NCBI RefSeq assembly: GCF_028583425.1
Contig: NC_072795.1
Location: 10,067,001-10,131,000, forward strand
Reading direction: 5' to 3'
DNA: 64,000 nt
Source: Eublepharis macularius
Lineage: Eukaryota > Chordata > Lepidosauria > Squamata > Eublepharidae
Shown piece by piece: positions 1-11,411 of the stretch; the first letter of the stretch is position 1; every line of letters starts with the position of its first letter. Made by a program: the position numbers and the translations under genes. The notes beneath the pieces were generated by a model, which had not been told where the DNA came from, ran no database searches, and saw only the letters and a list, made by a program, of their open reading frames with translations.

Positions 1-359
1 CCTAGCTTTTAAAATCATGCTGGGAAAAATTATCAGAGCCTTTGGTTAAAATCAGTAATGAACGCCTCACTGACTGGGTGAAGGGAGAGGTGTTAGAAAT
101 TTGCTTTAGAGATCTTTGTTGGTTCAAGATGAGGTGGCCAGTTACAGGTGAGTCTCCAATTTACCTTTTCTGCAAAGGCAATAAACTTGGGTTCTTGAAT
201 GACACATCTGCCCTTTATTCTTGTGTATGATTTCAATCTAGCTTCAGGTATGGGTTCAGAACCAAGGTTGTTATAGTTGCACTGGTGGAGCATATTTGTT
301 TAAAGGTGGACGGGAGAAAGACATCCTTGTTACTATTGTTAAATCTACCATGAAGATCA

Positions 360-985
360 TTTCAGACAGGTAGCCATGTTGGTCTGCACTACAGCAGCAG
401 AATTGGAGTCCTGTGGCACCTTATATTCTGGCAGGATTTTCTGTCCAATTGAACATGAAGCATTTTCATTGGAAAAGCAGACTCTGTTTAGGATAGCCTT
501 TCCGACACACAGTCTGTGCTTTTTCCATCATAGCACTTACCCTATAGAATGGACTTCCTGAGAAGGTGAGGGAACACGAGAGCCAGTTTGGTGTAGCCGT
601 TAATAGCATAGGACTCTAATCTGGAGAACTGGGTTTGATTCCCCACTCCTCCACTTGAAGCCAGCTGGGTGACCTTGAGTCAGTCACGGCTTCTAGGACT
701 CTCTCAGCCCCACCCTTACAGGGTGATGATTGTTGTGGGGATAATATGACATACTTTGTAAACCACTATGAGTGGGAGTTAAATTGTCCTGAAGGACGGT
801 ATATGTTGTTGTTGTTGTTGTTGTTAGCTACCTGGAAAGGGTTTTATGAAGCACTATGACTCTACTGTATTTGGGAGGACTCTTAATGGAGTATAGGGTG
901 CAGGAATTTGGGGGAAGGGGTGACATGGAACTTGTAAGCTGTCTTGAGTTATGGGAAAGATGGGATATAAACATTATAATACATA
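360..985 (+). repeat. Old LINE 3'-tail remnant
   Basis: The stretch has its paralogue at about 55005-55400. In copy B it keeps short peptide runs typical of the C-terminal end of Jockey-type LINE ORF2 (ALWNGLPEKARERA-like) followed by a short 3' tail ending near 'gggatataaacatt'. It is interrupted here by the Sauria SINE at 578-826, while copy B has the empty site. The LINE family (L2 or CR1 kin) cannot be fixed by eye. Confidence 0.35.
578..826 (+). mobile_element. Sauria-type tRNA-derived SINE
   Basis: It starts GAGAGCCAGTTTGGTGTAG, carries a pol III A box and a B box (GGTTTGATTCCCC), a tRNA-unrelated body, and the Bov-B-like tail (CTGAAGGACGGTATAT) ending in a TTG simple repeat. A near-identical full copy lies at 16849. 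The matching position in copy B (near 55216) lacks it, so it inserted in copy A after the duplication. Sauria SINEs are restricted to squamates, which is the best single clue to the organism. It is not a tRNA gene: the tRNA-like part lacks a full cloverleaf. Confidence 0.9.
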
Positions 986-1593
986 TAAAAATAACTCACA
1001 GTAACATTATAACTGTTTAATGCAGTGACCTCTGAATTCCTTCCTTCCTTCCTTGAGATATTTTTAATTATGGAAGTTGTCAACTAAAAAGGCTAGGAGA
1101 TCATGGCAAAATCGTTTTAGCATTATTGCATATTAGCATAATAGCAATTGCTACTATTTGTACAAGACTGCTGCAGGAGAAAATGGTGGCTGCAGATGGT
1201 TCAAGCAGGAAAGGCATAGGGGAAATTACTGTGTGGATGCTCTATTGTCACTGCAAATGTCTCTGCAGGAGGCTATGTGGCAACAGCTTTCCATGTACGC
1301 GAGTTCATAGACAGTCAAATCAATCTGAAATTATTATGTATCAGTCATAAATAAATGCAATGGTTTCTAAAAATCCTCAAGTCTGATGTTCATCAAATTA
1401 TTTATTCAATTTATTTTAAACATGTTAATGCCGTCTTTTTACCCTATGGAGTCCCTAAGGTGGCAAACATAAAAATATTAAAACATAATTCAATCAAAAC
1501 AAGTAAACACATAAACACACAGCACCAAAACCAGAGAGAATGGCCAGTAAGAGTGATTGAGGAGGCCACGTTGGAGTGGATCAAGAACCCAAG

Positions 1594-2160
1594 TCATCTA
1601 CCCTGTGCAATGCTGGCTGCACTGGCTCCCAGTTGAGTTCCTGATCCAGTTTAAGGTATCGGTTCTAGTATTCAAAGCCCTTTGCAGACTGGGACCTGCA
1701 TACCTGTGGGAGCGCCTCTCTCAGTATGTCCCCCGCAGGGCCACGACTAGGCCCAGGGCCTTTTCTGCCCTGGCCCCGGCCTGGTGGAATGCTTTCCCAC
1801 TGGAGATCTGGGCCCTGTGGGACCTAATACAAGTCAAGTCAATACAATTCAGCAGGGCCTGCAAGATGGAGATGTTCTGCAGAGCCTTTGATTAGGGGCC
1901 AGTTTTGTATCCCCCCCCCCTTTCTGGCCGCTTTTCCATCCTTTTGCAGCCACCCTGGATTTATACTGGTGCCTGGTGCCCATGGCTTGTAGTGATTTTT
2001 TAGTAACCTGGTTTGATCAGTGGTGCCTGAATTTTTTAATCTGGATTAAGTGGCTGTAATGTTTTTATTGTATTTATTGATATATTGTTGGAAGCCGCCC
2101 TGAGCCTGCTTGCAGGAAGGGTGGGGTATAAGTCAAATAAATAAATAAGATAAATAAATG
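1594..2160 (+). mobile_element. L2-like LINE 3' fragment
   Basis: The plus strand reads WLPVEFLIQFK, then FKALCRLGPAYLWERL and PRAFSALAPAWWN, the standard C-terminal end of L2-clade ORF2. This is followed by a 3' tail ending in AATAAATAAATAAG. Copy B joins the flanks directly ('gacccaagt' to 'gtacccaagg'), so the fragment is absent there. It is 5' truncated, as usual for L2. Confidence 0.7.
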
Positions 2161-3109
2161 AGTTATACCCAAGGTGTCCCCAAGAAAAAAAGTCTTCACC
2201 TGCTTGCAGGAGCCCACAACTGAGGGCGATAGACAACTCTCTAAGGACAGGGTTCCAAAGTTTCATCAATGTGTTCCAGAAGGCCCTTTCTCAAGCAGCC
2301 TCAGATGACAGGGGCACCTGAAACAGGGTCTCCAAAGATGACACGACAGGCAGATTCATATGGAAGAAGGCAATTCTTACAGTGCAATCCTTCATTAATT
2401 GTTTTGAGACACTATCTACAAAATACAATGATACTTACTTATATTGAGTACACTTCTATTCAACATTTAAGTTTTAAATTTCATAACGAATCTGTTTTAC
2501 AATTGTAATGTTTGTTTCATCATTACTATATATTGAATATTATGTACTTTCAGCACTTCTACATACCTGCTATTATTTTTAGCAAATAGATAACATATCT
2601 GAATACAACATTAAAATCTATTATATATCTCATGATAAGAAAATAAAGGATATTTCTGCTCAAGTTCTTCTTCTTTATATATCTGTATTCAAGATTCTTA
2701 TTCTTACGTTCAATTCTTTTGTTGATAAATCAAGTAGTCCTTTGTTGATTGAGCCACGACTGCTCATTAAAATTGAACAAAGTGTCCTCGATTATCAGAT
2801 ATGTTCCCCATAAACTTCATGGCATCCCTAATTAAAATAGCATAAAAATGGGGTAATTCAACAGTCAGATAGAGGGAAATGGATTCTGTAGTAGCCCTGA
2901 ATTTTTCAGTGCTGGAAGATGAGAGTAAATGAGGGCTTTGCTTCTCTGAAACATATAGCTGGCCAATATCAGAGACATATCACTAAAACAGATGGGACTA
3001 TTAGCAGACAGACCCCTCTCATGCTGGATGGATGCAATATCATAATACATACCTAGAATAATGAGGTTGCCCAAGAACTCCTGGCTAATCCCATCAAAGT
3101 CTTGCTTCT
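2161..3109. other. Intron sequence, no gene recognised
   Basis: AT-rich sequence with short open frames only. It is missing from copy B, where 'caagaaaaaaggctgggtc' follows directly. It is either an insertion in A or a deletion in B. I see no coding motif, terminal repeat or RNA gene. Confidence 0.5.
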
Positions 3110-3700
3110 CTTCCACAAGCCACCTATCCTAATTCAAAGCTAATCCTAATTCAGCACACCTGATAGCCTTCCTATCAGGTACTTACTGGGTCATCAAGCA
3201 CTGTTCACACCTTTAGTCTACCACAGGGAGAGATGTTAAACCTCTCCAGACTTGTTGTCCAAACCTCCAGACAAGCCATCAAGCCATCACCTCTGGGTAC
3301 ATTTTGCCCTATAACTAGATTCCCCAGACACCAGCTTGTGTTTTTGTGTGTCCTAGATCCGTAGAAATGCTGGTTGTTTTTCTACTCCTTCATAGACATT
3401 CTCCTTGTTCAGGTCTGAACATTATCACCCTATCCCAATTATTCTCTACCATTTTCAACCCAGTTTTCCTAGCTAGTCTAGTATGTGTGCCATGTATTTT
3501 TGACCCCATTTGATTACCTTTTCCTTCCCTTTAAATAAACCTTTGCTGTTGAATATCTGCCTGATTCATTTGAGAGTTCTGTAAGGGAATAATCCCTATA
3601 TACATAGGTTGAGAATCCCCGTAACCCCCTCTTGCTTCTCTCCATTACTGCTAATTCCCCCATCTAATTAAAGAGACCTCCTATTTGAGTAACAAGAATA
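3110..3700 (+). mobile_element. LTR-type fossil with short leader (copy A)
   Basis: This is one of four related stretches (also 6450-7110, 19860-20440 and 56120-56765). They share a TATA-like box ('ccctataa'), a poly(A) signal (AATAAA near 3535), a U5-like run 'gagagttctgtaaggga', and an LTR end near 'tataca' followed by a TTGGTGGAGA-type primer-binding-site leader. It lies in intron 2 of the dead P450 copy and is shared with copy B, so it predates the duplication. It is a remnant without coding capacity; the family is not determined. Confidence 0.55.
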
Positions 3701-3848
3701 ATTCAACAATGGCATTCCAGTTCTTTTTTTTTTTATTAGAAAGAGGGTAGCTTTTCAACACACAATTTGTTTTCTAGGCTGACAACCTAAACATATTTTA
3801 ATAGTAAAATTTTTACTGCTAATTTCTCATTGATTATCCTGACCTTAG

Positions 3849-4425
3849 GTATTGCACTGTCAAATGGCCACACCTGGAAGCAACAGAGGAAGTTTGGCGT
3901 AGTTGCCATGAGAAGGCTGGGACTGGGGAAGAATGGCCTGAAGGATCAAATACAACAAGAGGCCCAACAACTTGTTGAGACTTTTGCATCCCAATGCAAC
4001 CGATATTGTTTCATCATAGAGTATGCAAGTGAATACTACGGGAGATTTGTGTAATGGCCTGAGGAAAGAGACAAGTCTGAAACGAGTGCAAAGAAGCCGG
4101 CAAGGCTCGTCGCCTTTTCCTTACGGGGTTGCAGCCTTCCCTCTTGAAGTCTCGCAACTCGAATTTGACAGCCTGTTTGCAGACGCCAGCCTGAATATAG
4201 GGCGGCTTTCCGTCTACACCAAACTGTTTTTGAATTGTTCCTGATTGTTTGGAACTGTTTATTGTGGGGACTATACGTGTCCTACAGTTGTCATTATTAC
4301 TACACCAATTGGGGTCTGAATGTTAATATACCCTATGTTGATAAATCACGCCTAGTAGTGTTTCTTTGTGTGCTTCCTCGAGTCTCGGGCTCCCTTCTGA
4401 TCTGAGTCTTTTGCATCTGCAAAAG
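3849..4425 (+). pseudogene. CYP2J-like: Cytochrome P450 family 2 (CYP2J-like) copy A, exon 3, split by an insertion
   Basis: Exon 3 starts after the acceptor 'cttag' at 3848 and ends at the donor G|GTATGTG at 4425. It encodes GIALSNGHTWKQQRKFG and the helix C WxxxR motif (W-KQQ-R), which in P450s binds the haem propionate. Removing the insertion at 3991-4407 plus one target-site copy leaves exactly 150 bp, the standard length of CYP2 exon 3 and the length seen in copy B. The insertion adds 427 bp, shifts the frame and brings a stop, so this exon cannot give a normal protein. About 6 of 50 residues differ from copy B. Exons 1-2 would lie upstream of the window, and no exons 5-9 were found downstream. 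Intact P450s of this family are ER-bound monooxygenases acting on fatty acids and xenobiotics. Confidence 0.92.
3991..4407 (+). mobile_element. 417-bp insertion in a P450 exon, probably a Penelope-like fragment
   Basis: The insert is flanked by the 10-bp repeat CTTTTGCATC (3981-3990 and 4408-4417), which occurs once at the paralogous site in copy B. It codes for nothing clear. Near 4064 it has CTGAGGA, a short AGAC/GTCT stem and then GAAACGAG, resembling the hammerhead-type core found in Penelope-like terminal regions, but the expected cleavage-site base is not right. The PLE call is therefore inference; the insertion itself is direct observation. Confidence 0.6.
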
Positions 4426-5464
4426 GTATGTGATATTACAAAACTGAGCTTGCCCAAGATTACTGTGGCATACCTGGGGTTTTTTCCCATTATTCACTGG
4501 ATGTTTGGATTAATTTAACTGTACAAATAGGGTTGTCACAGCTCTAAAGCAGGCCTGGAGATCTTCCAGAATTACAACTGATATCCAGACTACTGGAGTA
4601 AATGCCCCTGAAGAAAATGACTGCTTTGGAAGGCGTTCTTTATGTTATTATGCCCCGTTGAGGTTCCTCCCCTCAGTAAACCTTGCCCTCTCCAGGAATT
4701 TTACACACTGGAGTTTGCAACCCTATGTACATAGGACTGTAAATAACAAGTGGCTTAGATGTTACCAAATTTATTATTTGCTGGGGTCTACTGGAAATAA
4801 GTTCTGGGCTTGGAGTTTCAGCTATTGGAAGAAGATGAAGCTAACTCTGAGATTACCCAGGTAAGAATATTACCTGCCTGAGAGATATAGGTACTATGAA
4901 GAAATAGCTTCATCTTCCTCCAAGGCCTAAGTGCAGCACTGGATGCAATAGATTACACTGGGCTAGAGTCTAATAGTTGGAGGAAAGGAAAGCTGCTTCT
5001 TCAGAATTCTGCCTCGTCATAGACTGTCTTGCCCAAGCTGAATTCCATAAATAGCCTTGGCTCAGACAAGCTGAGAAGAGGGAAATTATCTCTTTGTTTC
5101 AGGATTAGTGCTAATCCTGAGCTTTTGTGAAGACCTGTTGCCTAGCTGCTAACTGCACTAAAAACTTATTTTTAAAAAAAAATTACTCCATTTATACTCT
5201 CCCATTCTCCACAATGGGGACCCAAAGTGGATTACATCATCCTCTCCTCCATTTTTCTCACAACAGTCCTGTGAGGTAGGTTAGACTGAGAGTATGTGAC
5301 TGGCTCAAGGATAACCCAGCAACATTCCAAACAGAGCAGGGAATCAAACCTGAGTCACCCAGATCCTATTTCATCACTTCAGATATTGGAAACACTGGAA
5401 ATCCACTCTGAGTATTCCCGGAAGGGGGACAATATTAATATCTTGCAAACAATATTATTTGCAG
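4426..5464. other. Intron 3 of P450 copy A
   Basis: It is collinear with intron 3 of copy B apart from the CR1 present only there. It holds a MIR-like SINE at 5165-5385 and no coding sequence. The acceptor TTTGCAG ends at 5464. Confidence 0.7.
5165..5385 (-). mobile_element. MIR-like SINE (minus strand)
   Basis: The plus strand reads CCTGTGAGGTAGG, a 'gactggctcaagg' run and 'gggaatcaaacctgag', the reverse complement of a tRNA-derived CORE/MIR-type SINE. The same element lies at 62020-62225 in copy B, so it was present before the duplication. Confidence 0.55.
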
Positions 5465-5625
5465 GGCAGCCGTTTGACCCTTCAATGCCCATCACTAATT
5501 GCGTCTCCAATGTGATCTGTGCTGTGGCTTTTGGACACCGGTTTTCTCTTGAAGATAAAGAATTTCTCAAGCTGATGGAAGCCATTGACTACATGTTAAA
5601 ATTTACAGGTAGCATCGTTCATGCT
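5465..5625 (+). pseudogene. CYP2J-like: Cytochrome P450 family 2 (CYP2J-like) copy A, exon 4
   Basis: The exon is exactly 161 bp, the standard length of CYP2 exon 4, with acceptor TTTGCAG before it and donor GTAAGTC after it. It encodes GQPFDPSMPITNCVSN, VICAVAFGHRFSLEDKEF and a helix-F-like LKLMEAIDYMLKFTG. About 6 of 54 residues differ from copy B. The exon is open and its splice sites look good. It belongs to a gene whose exon 3 is disrupted and whose later exons were not found, so I call it part of a pseudogene. Confidence 0.9.
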
Positions 5626-6449
5626 GTAAGTCATTTCCTTTTTCTTATTGGGTCAGACAGCTATCCCTCAGATTTCCTTTTCTTCTAGCCTTAACATGAA
5701 CAGTTGACTAGGGATGCAAAAGAATTGCACATGTTATCCAGTTCCCTCAAATGTTGATGCTTTGAACGGGTTATTTCAGGATAAGAAAACACATTCATTT
5801 TGATAATGAACAACAGACAAATAGACGGGAGGCTCCTTGTTCATATGTTTGGATGTAAGAATCATTTTTCACACCTCTGCTGTACCTCTACTGGCTGATC
5901 ATTCCTTTGTAATGCTGATGTCTCAGACTGAGTAGTTGACATATCTTGAGTAAATCTGTTTCCTGTTTTGAGCCCCTGGCCATGCTAAACCAGTGAGGAA
6001 CATTTGACTCAGTAGTTTAAGAGAAATGAACCATTTTTTTAAATTGAGATAAAACATATGTTCAGCAGAGAAATTCTAAAGACATATAACAGATGATTAC
6101 ACAGACAAGTTCCCAGACTTTTTTGCATAATTCCATCTCATTTATTCACTCGAGACCAATATGACCCATGTTTTAATCACATCTTCCACATTCCTATAAA
6201 CCAGTACCCTCTTCGTCACTTCGTTAGCAGTTAGACCTTGCCCCACATGGAAAGAGCAGTTCATGAATATGGAATATAATAAACCCCTTCCTCTTCTGCC
6301 ATAAGCACAAAATACCGCCTAGCAAGGCAGAACAGATGCCAACCCCGGCTGGAGTTGGAAAATTTCCAGAAGATGTGTCAGATTGACTACCTGCCCTTTC
6401 ATGCCCCAGAGAAGCACTTAAGTGAAACAAAGAGGCCTTCTAGGAGTTC
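5626..6449. other. Start of intron 4 of copy A, then unassigned sequence
   Basis: The first 200 bp match copy B up to its L1 insertion. After that I see no exon 5 (which should carry a PWLM/FPGxHQ-type segment), no clear repeat and no RNA gene. Confidence 0.5.
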
Positions 6450-7110
6450 TTGCTTTATCTCATCAATGCCCTGCCATACCTTCCCTCACTCACCTTCCTA
6501 ATCAGCTCTATTCAGTGTACCCGATAGCTCTCCCCATCCAGCAATTGCTGGGTCATCAAGCCTGATTCACAACTTTTAACTGTCAGGTAGATTCATTAAG
6601 CCTCACCTAACTTATTGTCCAACCCTCCAGACAAGCCATCAAGCCTTGGTCTTTGAGGTAAGATGTCACTCTGTCCCAGGATACGTTTTGCATTATAATT
6701 GGGCTGCCCTCAGCCATGTGAAGTATGTGTGTTCTGGGACCCATCTACGTGCACCCAGATTAAGTCTGAGCCCTCCCATCTCCTATGTGTAGTGCTGGTT
6801 GTTTTGCTGCTCCTCCACAGACCTTTTCTCTTTCTTCAAGTCTGGTAACTAGAACCCTCCCTAAAACTGCTTTCCCATTTCCTCACTATTTTCTTAGCTA
6901 GTTCTGTGTGTATGTTGTGTGTGGTTGTCTGTGGATTTGCCTTTCTATGTTTTCTGTTAATAAAAAACAGAGAACATAGAAGTTCTGCCTGTTTATTTGA
7001 GAGTTCTCTAAGGGAACAATCCTGGTATACATTGGTGTAGATCCCACTTACCCCTTCTCACTGTGTCTCCATGATTGCTAGTTCCCCCTACTCATAAGGA
7101 CCCCCCCCCA
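6450..7110 (+). mobile_element. LTR-type fossil with short leader
   Basis: It aligns by eye with 3110-3700 and 56120-56765: 'gctgggtcatcaagcc', 'cctccagacaagccatcaag', a poly(A) signal (AATAAA, near 6960), 'gagagttctctaaggga' and then 'ggtatacattggtgtaga', the LTR end and primer-binding-site-like start. No coding part was seen. It is diverged from the other copies, so probably old. Confidence 0.55.
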
Positions 7111-7383
7111 GTAACTACTTGTCTTAGGTCTTCAACTTTGTTACAGCTCTGTCATAGGCACACTGCCAACTTCATCCATTTTATCAGTTAAGTTTCCAAA
7201 TATAGTTCTTGACTGCTTTCATAGTACTTTTGGAAGGTCCCACACAGACGGAAATTTGCCCACCCCAGACAGAAAGAAGAGACAAACACAAGTGTTGGAA
7301 ACTAATGGGCCATATTTATTTGGCAACAACATATCATTGAATATATATATACACAGCAAGTGTCTAATTAGCAGTACAGGTCG

Positions 7384-10300
7384 GGGACTTCTGGTCTGGA
7401 AAGACAGCGACCTGACATTGTTCAGCAAGCTGAGCAATCAAGGGTTCCTGTTTCAGCAGGTCAGGTACACCAGATACCTGCTGCCACTCTTCTACAGGGA
7501 GAAGAAGAGCTAAGATGCTACAAGCCCTGGAGAGTGTCTTATCTCGGTGCAGGGGGAAGCCCTGAATCAAGGATTTCTCCCAGCACCTTGAGATCCCCTC
7601 GGAGACGGGCGAGCTTCGACCTCTGCAGGACCCTTTTTGAGCCATAACTTGGCATAAGATCACCAGAATCCAGGCTTCTTCAACATAATTTAATCAACAT
7701 TGACTATAAGAAGCAGCATGAAAAAACCACAAAGAATAAAGCAAGGTAAAGATGTTTATCTATTTTCAGGACTAAAAAATAAGAAGAAAAGAATGTTAAA
7801 AAGTGAAAATATTAGGAAAAAATTAGGATCTTACAAGAACAATTGAGGGTTTTTGCGAATAAGGAATTAGAATGGAATTTAAAAAGACTGCAGCAAAAAT
7901 CCTTTGAAGGAGCAAACAAGCCAGGGAAATTTTTAGCCTGGCAATTAAAGAAAAAGAGGGGGAAAAAATAATTACCAAAATTTTGGAAGATGGGAAAGAA
8001 GTAGTGGAACACCAAGGAAAAAAGGAGTTTTCTACAAATAAGCCAAATTATTCCAAGAGAAGCTAGTTAATAAAGAAGAAATAGATCAATATTTGGATAA
8101 GATGAAGATACCTAAGATTTCAGATTCCATGAGGGCAACTCTGAATTCTCCAATTACCGAAGAGGAAATTACTAAATCTATAGATTCAATGAAAATGGGG
8201 AAAACGCCAGGTCCAGATGGAATTTAAGCTAAATTTTATAAAATTTTGAAAAAAGACTTGGTGCAAGTTCTACAAATTTTGATGAATGAGACAATGAAGA
8301 AAAGGGGATTACCAAATACATGGGAAGAATCTAATATCTCATTGATTCCAAAAGAGGCGCAAGACTTAATAGATGTTAAAAATTATAGGCCGATTTCTTT
8401 GTTAAACAGTGACTATAAGATCTTTGCAAGAGTTCTAGAGGAAAGATTAAAGATATTTTTAATGGATTTTATCGGAGAAGAACAAGCGGGGTTTTTACCT
8501 AACAGACAAATAAAGGATAATTTGAGAGTTGTTATCAATGCTATAGAATATTATGATAAACATCCTGAAAAAGAGGTAGGCTTTTTGTTTGCGGATGCAG
8601 AGAAAGCCTTTGACAATTTAAACTGGGACTTTGTTTTTAACAATGGAAAAGATGAGTTTGGGGCAAGAATTTATAGAAGCCATAAAGGCAATTTACCATG
8701 ACCAGCAAGCTACATTATGTATAAATAACGATTTGATGGAAAAATTTGAGGTAAGAAAAGGTATACGTCAAGGATGTCCACTTTCACCGTTGCTGTTCGT
8801 TATGGTCTTGGAAATACTGCTAAGACAGATAAGAGAAGATCAAAGTATTAAAGGTATAAGACTTAAAGGTTTCTCTTATAACTTCAGAGCATTTGCAGAC
8901 AATGTGATGTTTATTACTGAAGATCCGGTCCAGACATTACCGCTATTGTTGAACAAGATTAAGGAATTTGGAGATTTGGTGGGTTTTCATATTAACAAAT
9001 TAAAATCTAAATTGCTCTGTAAAAATATGACGAAAGTGAAACAGGTTAAACTAATGAATCTTATAGAGTGTGAAGTGGTCCAGAAAACAAAATACCTGGG
9101 AATAGAATTGACAATGAAAAATATAGATTTATTTAAGAATAATTATGAAAAACTGTGGATACAGTTGGAAAAAGATTTAATAAAATGGAACAAATTGAAT
9201 CTGTCACTGTTGGGTAGTATATCGGCGGTGAAAATGAATGTATTGCCAAGAGTGATGTTTTTACTACAAACAATCCCAATTGTAAAAGAGAAAAAGCAAT
9301 TTGATAAGTGGCAAAGGAAACTATTAAATTTTGTGTGGGCGGGGAAAAAGCCAAGAGTTAAGATGAAAGTGTTGTGTGATGCAAAAGAAAGAGGTGGCTT
9401 ACAATTACCAAATTTGAGATTATACCATGAAGCAGTTTGTTTGACATGGTTAAGAGATTGGGTAAACTTATCTAATCGTAAGTTGTTAACTTTGGAGGGC
9501 CATAATAATCTTTTTGGCTGGCATGCATATTTATGGTATGATAAATATAAAATGGATGGAATGTTTCAGCATCATTATGTAAGGAAAAATGTTTTTTCGG
9601 TATGGCAAAAATATAAAAATTATGTAGAGGAGAAAAGACCATTATGGATTATCCCGGCAGAGGTGATAAAACTACATACAGAATATCAAGGCAAAGACTG
9701 GATAACTTATAAGGACTTATTGTTGATTGAAGGAGATACAGTTAAAATGAAGAAAGAAGATTTACCTTTTAAATATGGATGGTTACAATATCGACAAATT
9801 AAAGACCTATTTGAATCAGATAAAAAAAGTGTTGGTTTTAGAACTAGAAATTTGGAACTAGAAGAACTTCTGTTAGGAGAGGGAACAAAGATAATTTCAA
9901 AATTTTATAAATTGTTATTGAAACGGTATACGGAAGATGAAGTGGTTAAGATTCAAATGGTGAAATGGGCTTTAAATTTTAACAAAGAGACTACCATGGA
10001 GGCATGGGAATATCTGTGGAAAAATGCTATGAAAATATCTACATGTGTTAATTTAAAAGAAAAGGGATATAAGATGATGTATAGATGGTATTTAACACCA
10101 AAAAAACTAGCAAATATGAGCAATGCTATGTCAAACAAATGTTGGAAATGTAAACAACATGAAGGCTCTTTCTACCACATGTGGTGGACTTGTGACAAGG
10201 CAAAACAGTTTTGGTCTAAGATGTACACAGAAATGTTGAAAATTATGAAGGGTAACCTGCCAAAAAATCCCGAAATGTTCTTGTTAGGACTTAATATGGA

Positions 10301-10795
10301 AAATGTAAATGCAGGAGATAGAACATTACTATGGTATACGATTGTAGCAGCTAGATTACTGTACACGCAATATTGGAAGCAAGAGGAAATACCAGAAGTT
10401 GAAGAATGGATACAAAAACTGTTATCTATGGTGGAAATAGATAAGTTGACCAGAAAACTGAGGGAGCAAAGTTCAAATGAATTTTTAAGAGATTGGGAAA
10501 AACTTAAAGAATATTTGGAAAACAATTGGGATGTAAAAGGTCAATGGATAACTTTTGATTTGCGTAGAATAATGGGGTAAGCTTTATGTATGAACTTTAC
10601 CTTTGAAAATAAGGAGAAGTAATAGAATAGAAGGAATATTTTAAGAATTAAAAGGGTTTTACTGCTGTTGGGGGTCAAGGGAGAGGGAGGGAGGGAAGGT
10701 GGGGAATGCATATATCAATTTGTAATTGTAAGGAAAATGAGACGTAGAGAAAAAATGAAGTTGATTTCATATGTAATACTCATGTTAACCTACCC
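7384..10795 (+). mobile_element. L1 LINE, internally deleted, 5' UTR joined to mid-ORF2
   Basis: The first 350 bp resemble the L1 5' UTR seen at 62677: a GGACTTCYGGT start, 'ttggcataaga' and 'aaggtaaagat'. By about 7830 the sequence is already inside ORF2 between endonuclease and RT, so ORF1 and the endonuclease are missing. ORF2 then runs through RT and C-terminal domain to 10580. The 3' UTR has the G-rich run (gggagggagggaagg) typical of L1 and fades out near 10795 without a clear poly(A) tail. I could not find a convincing target-site duplication. Confidence 0.8.
8246..10580 (+). pseudogene. L1 ORF2p fragment: reverse transcriptase and C-terminal domain
   Basis: Two overlapping frames (8246-8701 and 8631-10580) cover L1 ORF2. 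The first has NYRPISLLN and FADAEKAFD, the first catalytic Asp block. The second has GIRQGCPLSPLLF and, where FADD is expected, FADN, so one of the two catalytic aspartates is replaced by Asn. The C-terminus keeps the cysteine motif CWKCKQHEGSFYHMWWTC (C-x2-C-x8-H-x4-C) known to matter for L1 RNP function. A frameshift lies near 8640-8660, and a TAA sits just upstream, where a GPDGI-AKFYK type motif is read. The element cannot make an active RT. ORF2p normally nicks the target and copies L1 RNA there. Confidence 0.9.
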
Positions 10796-11162
10796 CAGGT
10801 CAGGCCCTGGGGTCACCCCTGGATCTCCACCCTGACCTGGGTGAGCCCTGTCTGGGTGAGCCCCGCTGCCCCAAGCATGAGCCATCCAAGCACATGGCTG
10901 AGACCCAGCCGGTCAGGCAAATGGTTCCCCCCTCCAAGCCTATAGTACCTCACTGTAAAGCAGGAGGGCCTTACTTGTACAGGGGGAGCCACTGCCTTAC
11001 TTGTACGGCAGTCTGCCCTCTCAGCTGGCAGCCGTCAAGCAGTACCAACAATCCTGACAGACCCCAATTCCCCCCGCCCAAATGGGGATGTTCCAGAGGT
11101 GCTCTGCAGCCCACTCATTTCTCCCCCACCTAATCCTGCCACCGCTAGGGCCAAGCCTCTGC

Positions 11163-11411
11163 TTAGGCCCTTGCACCCCACAGGTGGCCTACTGCCAACC
11201 AAAGCTCTTGCCACAGGTTATCTAAGCAGATGTTGTTGTCTCTCACTGATAGGTGAACCCCATCCCCTTTGTAGAGGTCAGGAAATCTGGCCCTTATTTG
11301 CAGGTTGGGCAGATAAATCTCTAGCCTATGTTCTAATGCCTGAAACAGGGCTCTATTGGCCTTATGCCTAGCCCTTTGCATCAACCCACCAGGCCACCAC
11401 TTGCCTATCAC
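11163..11411 (-). pseudogene. SGNH-esterase-like remnant of the retroelement fossil
   Basis: The minus strand reads FPDLYKGDGVHLSVRDNN, matching the C-terminal catalytic block (DGVHLS, an Asp-x-x-His pair) of SGNH/GDSL-like domains that some vertebrate LTR and DIRS-type elements carry. The rest of the domain is not readable. It is treated as a fossil part of the element at 10796-17700. Its role in such elements is unknown to me. Confidence 0.45.

Larger units (their letters stand above)
1..5830 (+). repeat. Segmental duplication, copy A (P450 intron 2 to intron 4)
   Basis: Reading down this stretch and the stretch from 54845 gives the same sequence with scattered substitutions: the opening bases, the LINE-like tail, the LTR fragment, P450 exon 3, intron 3 with a MIR-like SINE, exon 4 and about 200 bp of intron 4. 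Private differences include a Sauria SINE (578-826), an L2 piece (about 1594-2160) and a 417-bp insertion in exon 3, all in A only, and a CR1 (57790-61975) and an L1 (62677 on) in B only. Each private element therefore has its empty site in the other copy, which dates it after the duplication, barring precise loss. The unit period is about 55 kb. This is a tandem gene duplication. Confidence 0.88.

Noticed and set aside
376-561. Small plus-strand gene conserved between both duplication copies
   Set aside because: Conservation reflects the segmental duplication. The peptide looks like a LINE tail and the reading frame changes between copies.
10172-10525. 117-codon minus-strand frame
   Set aside because: Antisense shadow of L1 ORF2 in an AT-rich, A-biased sense strand.
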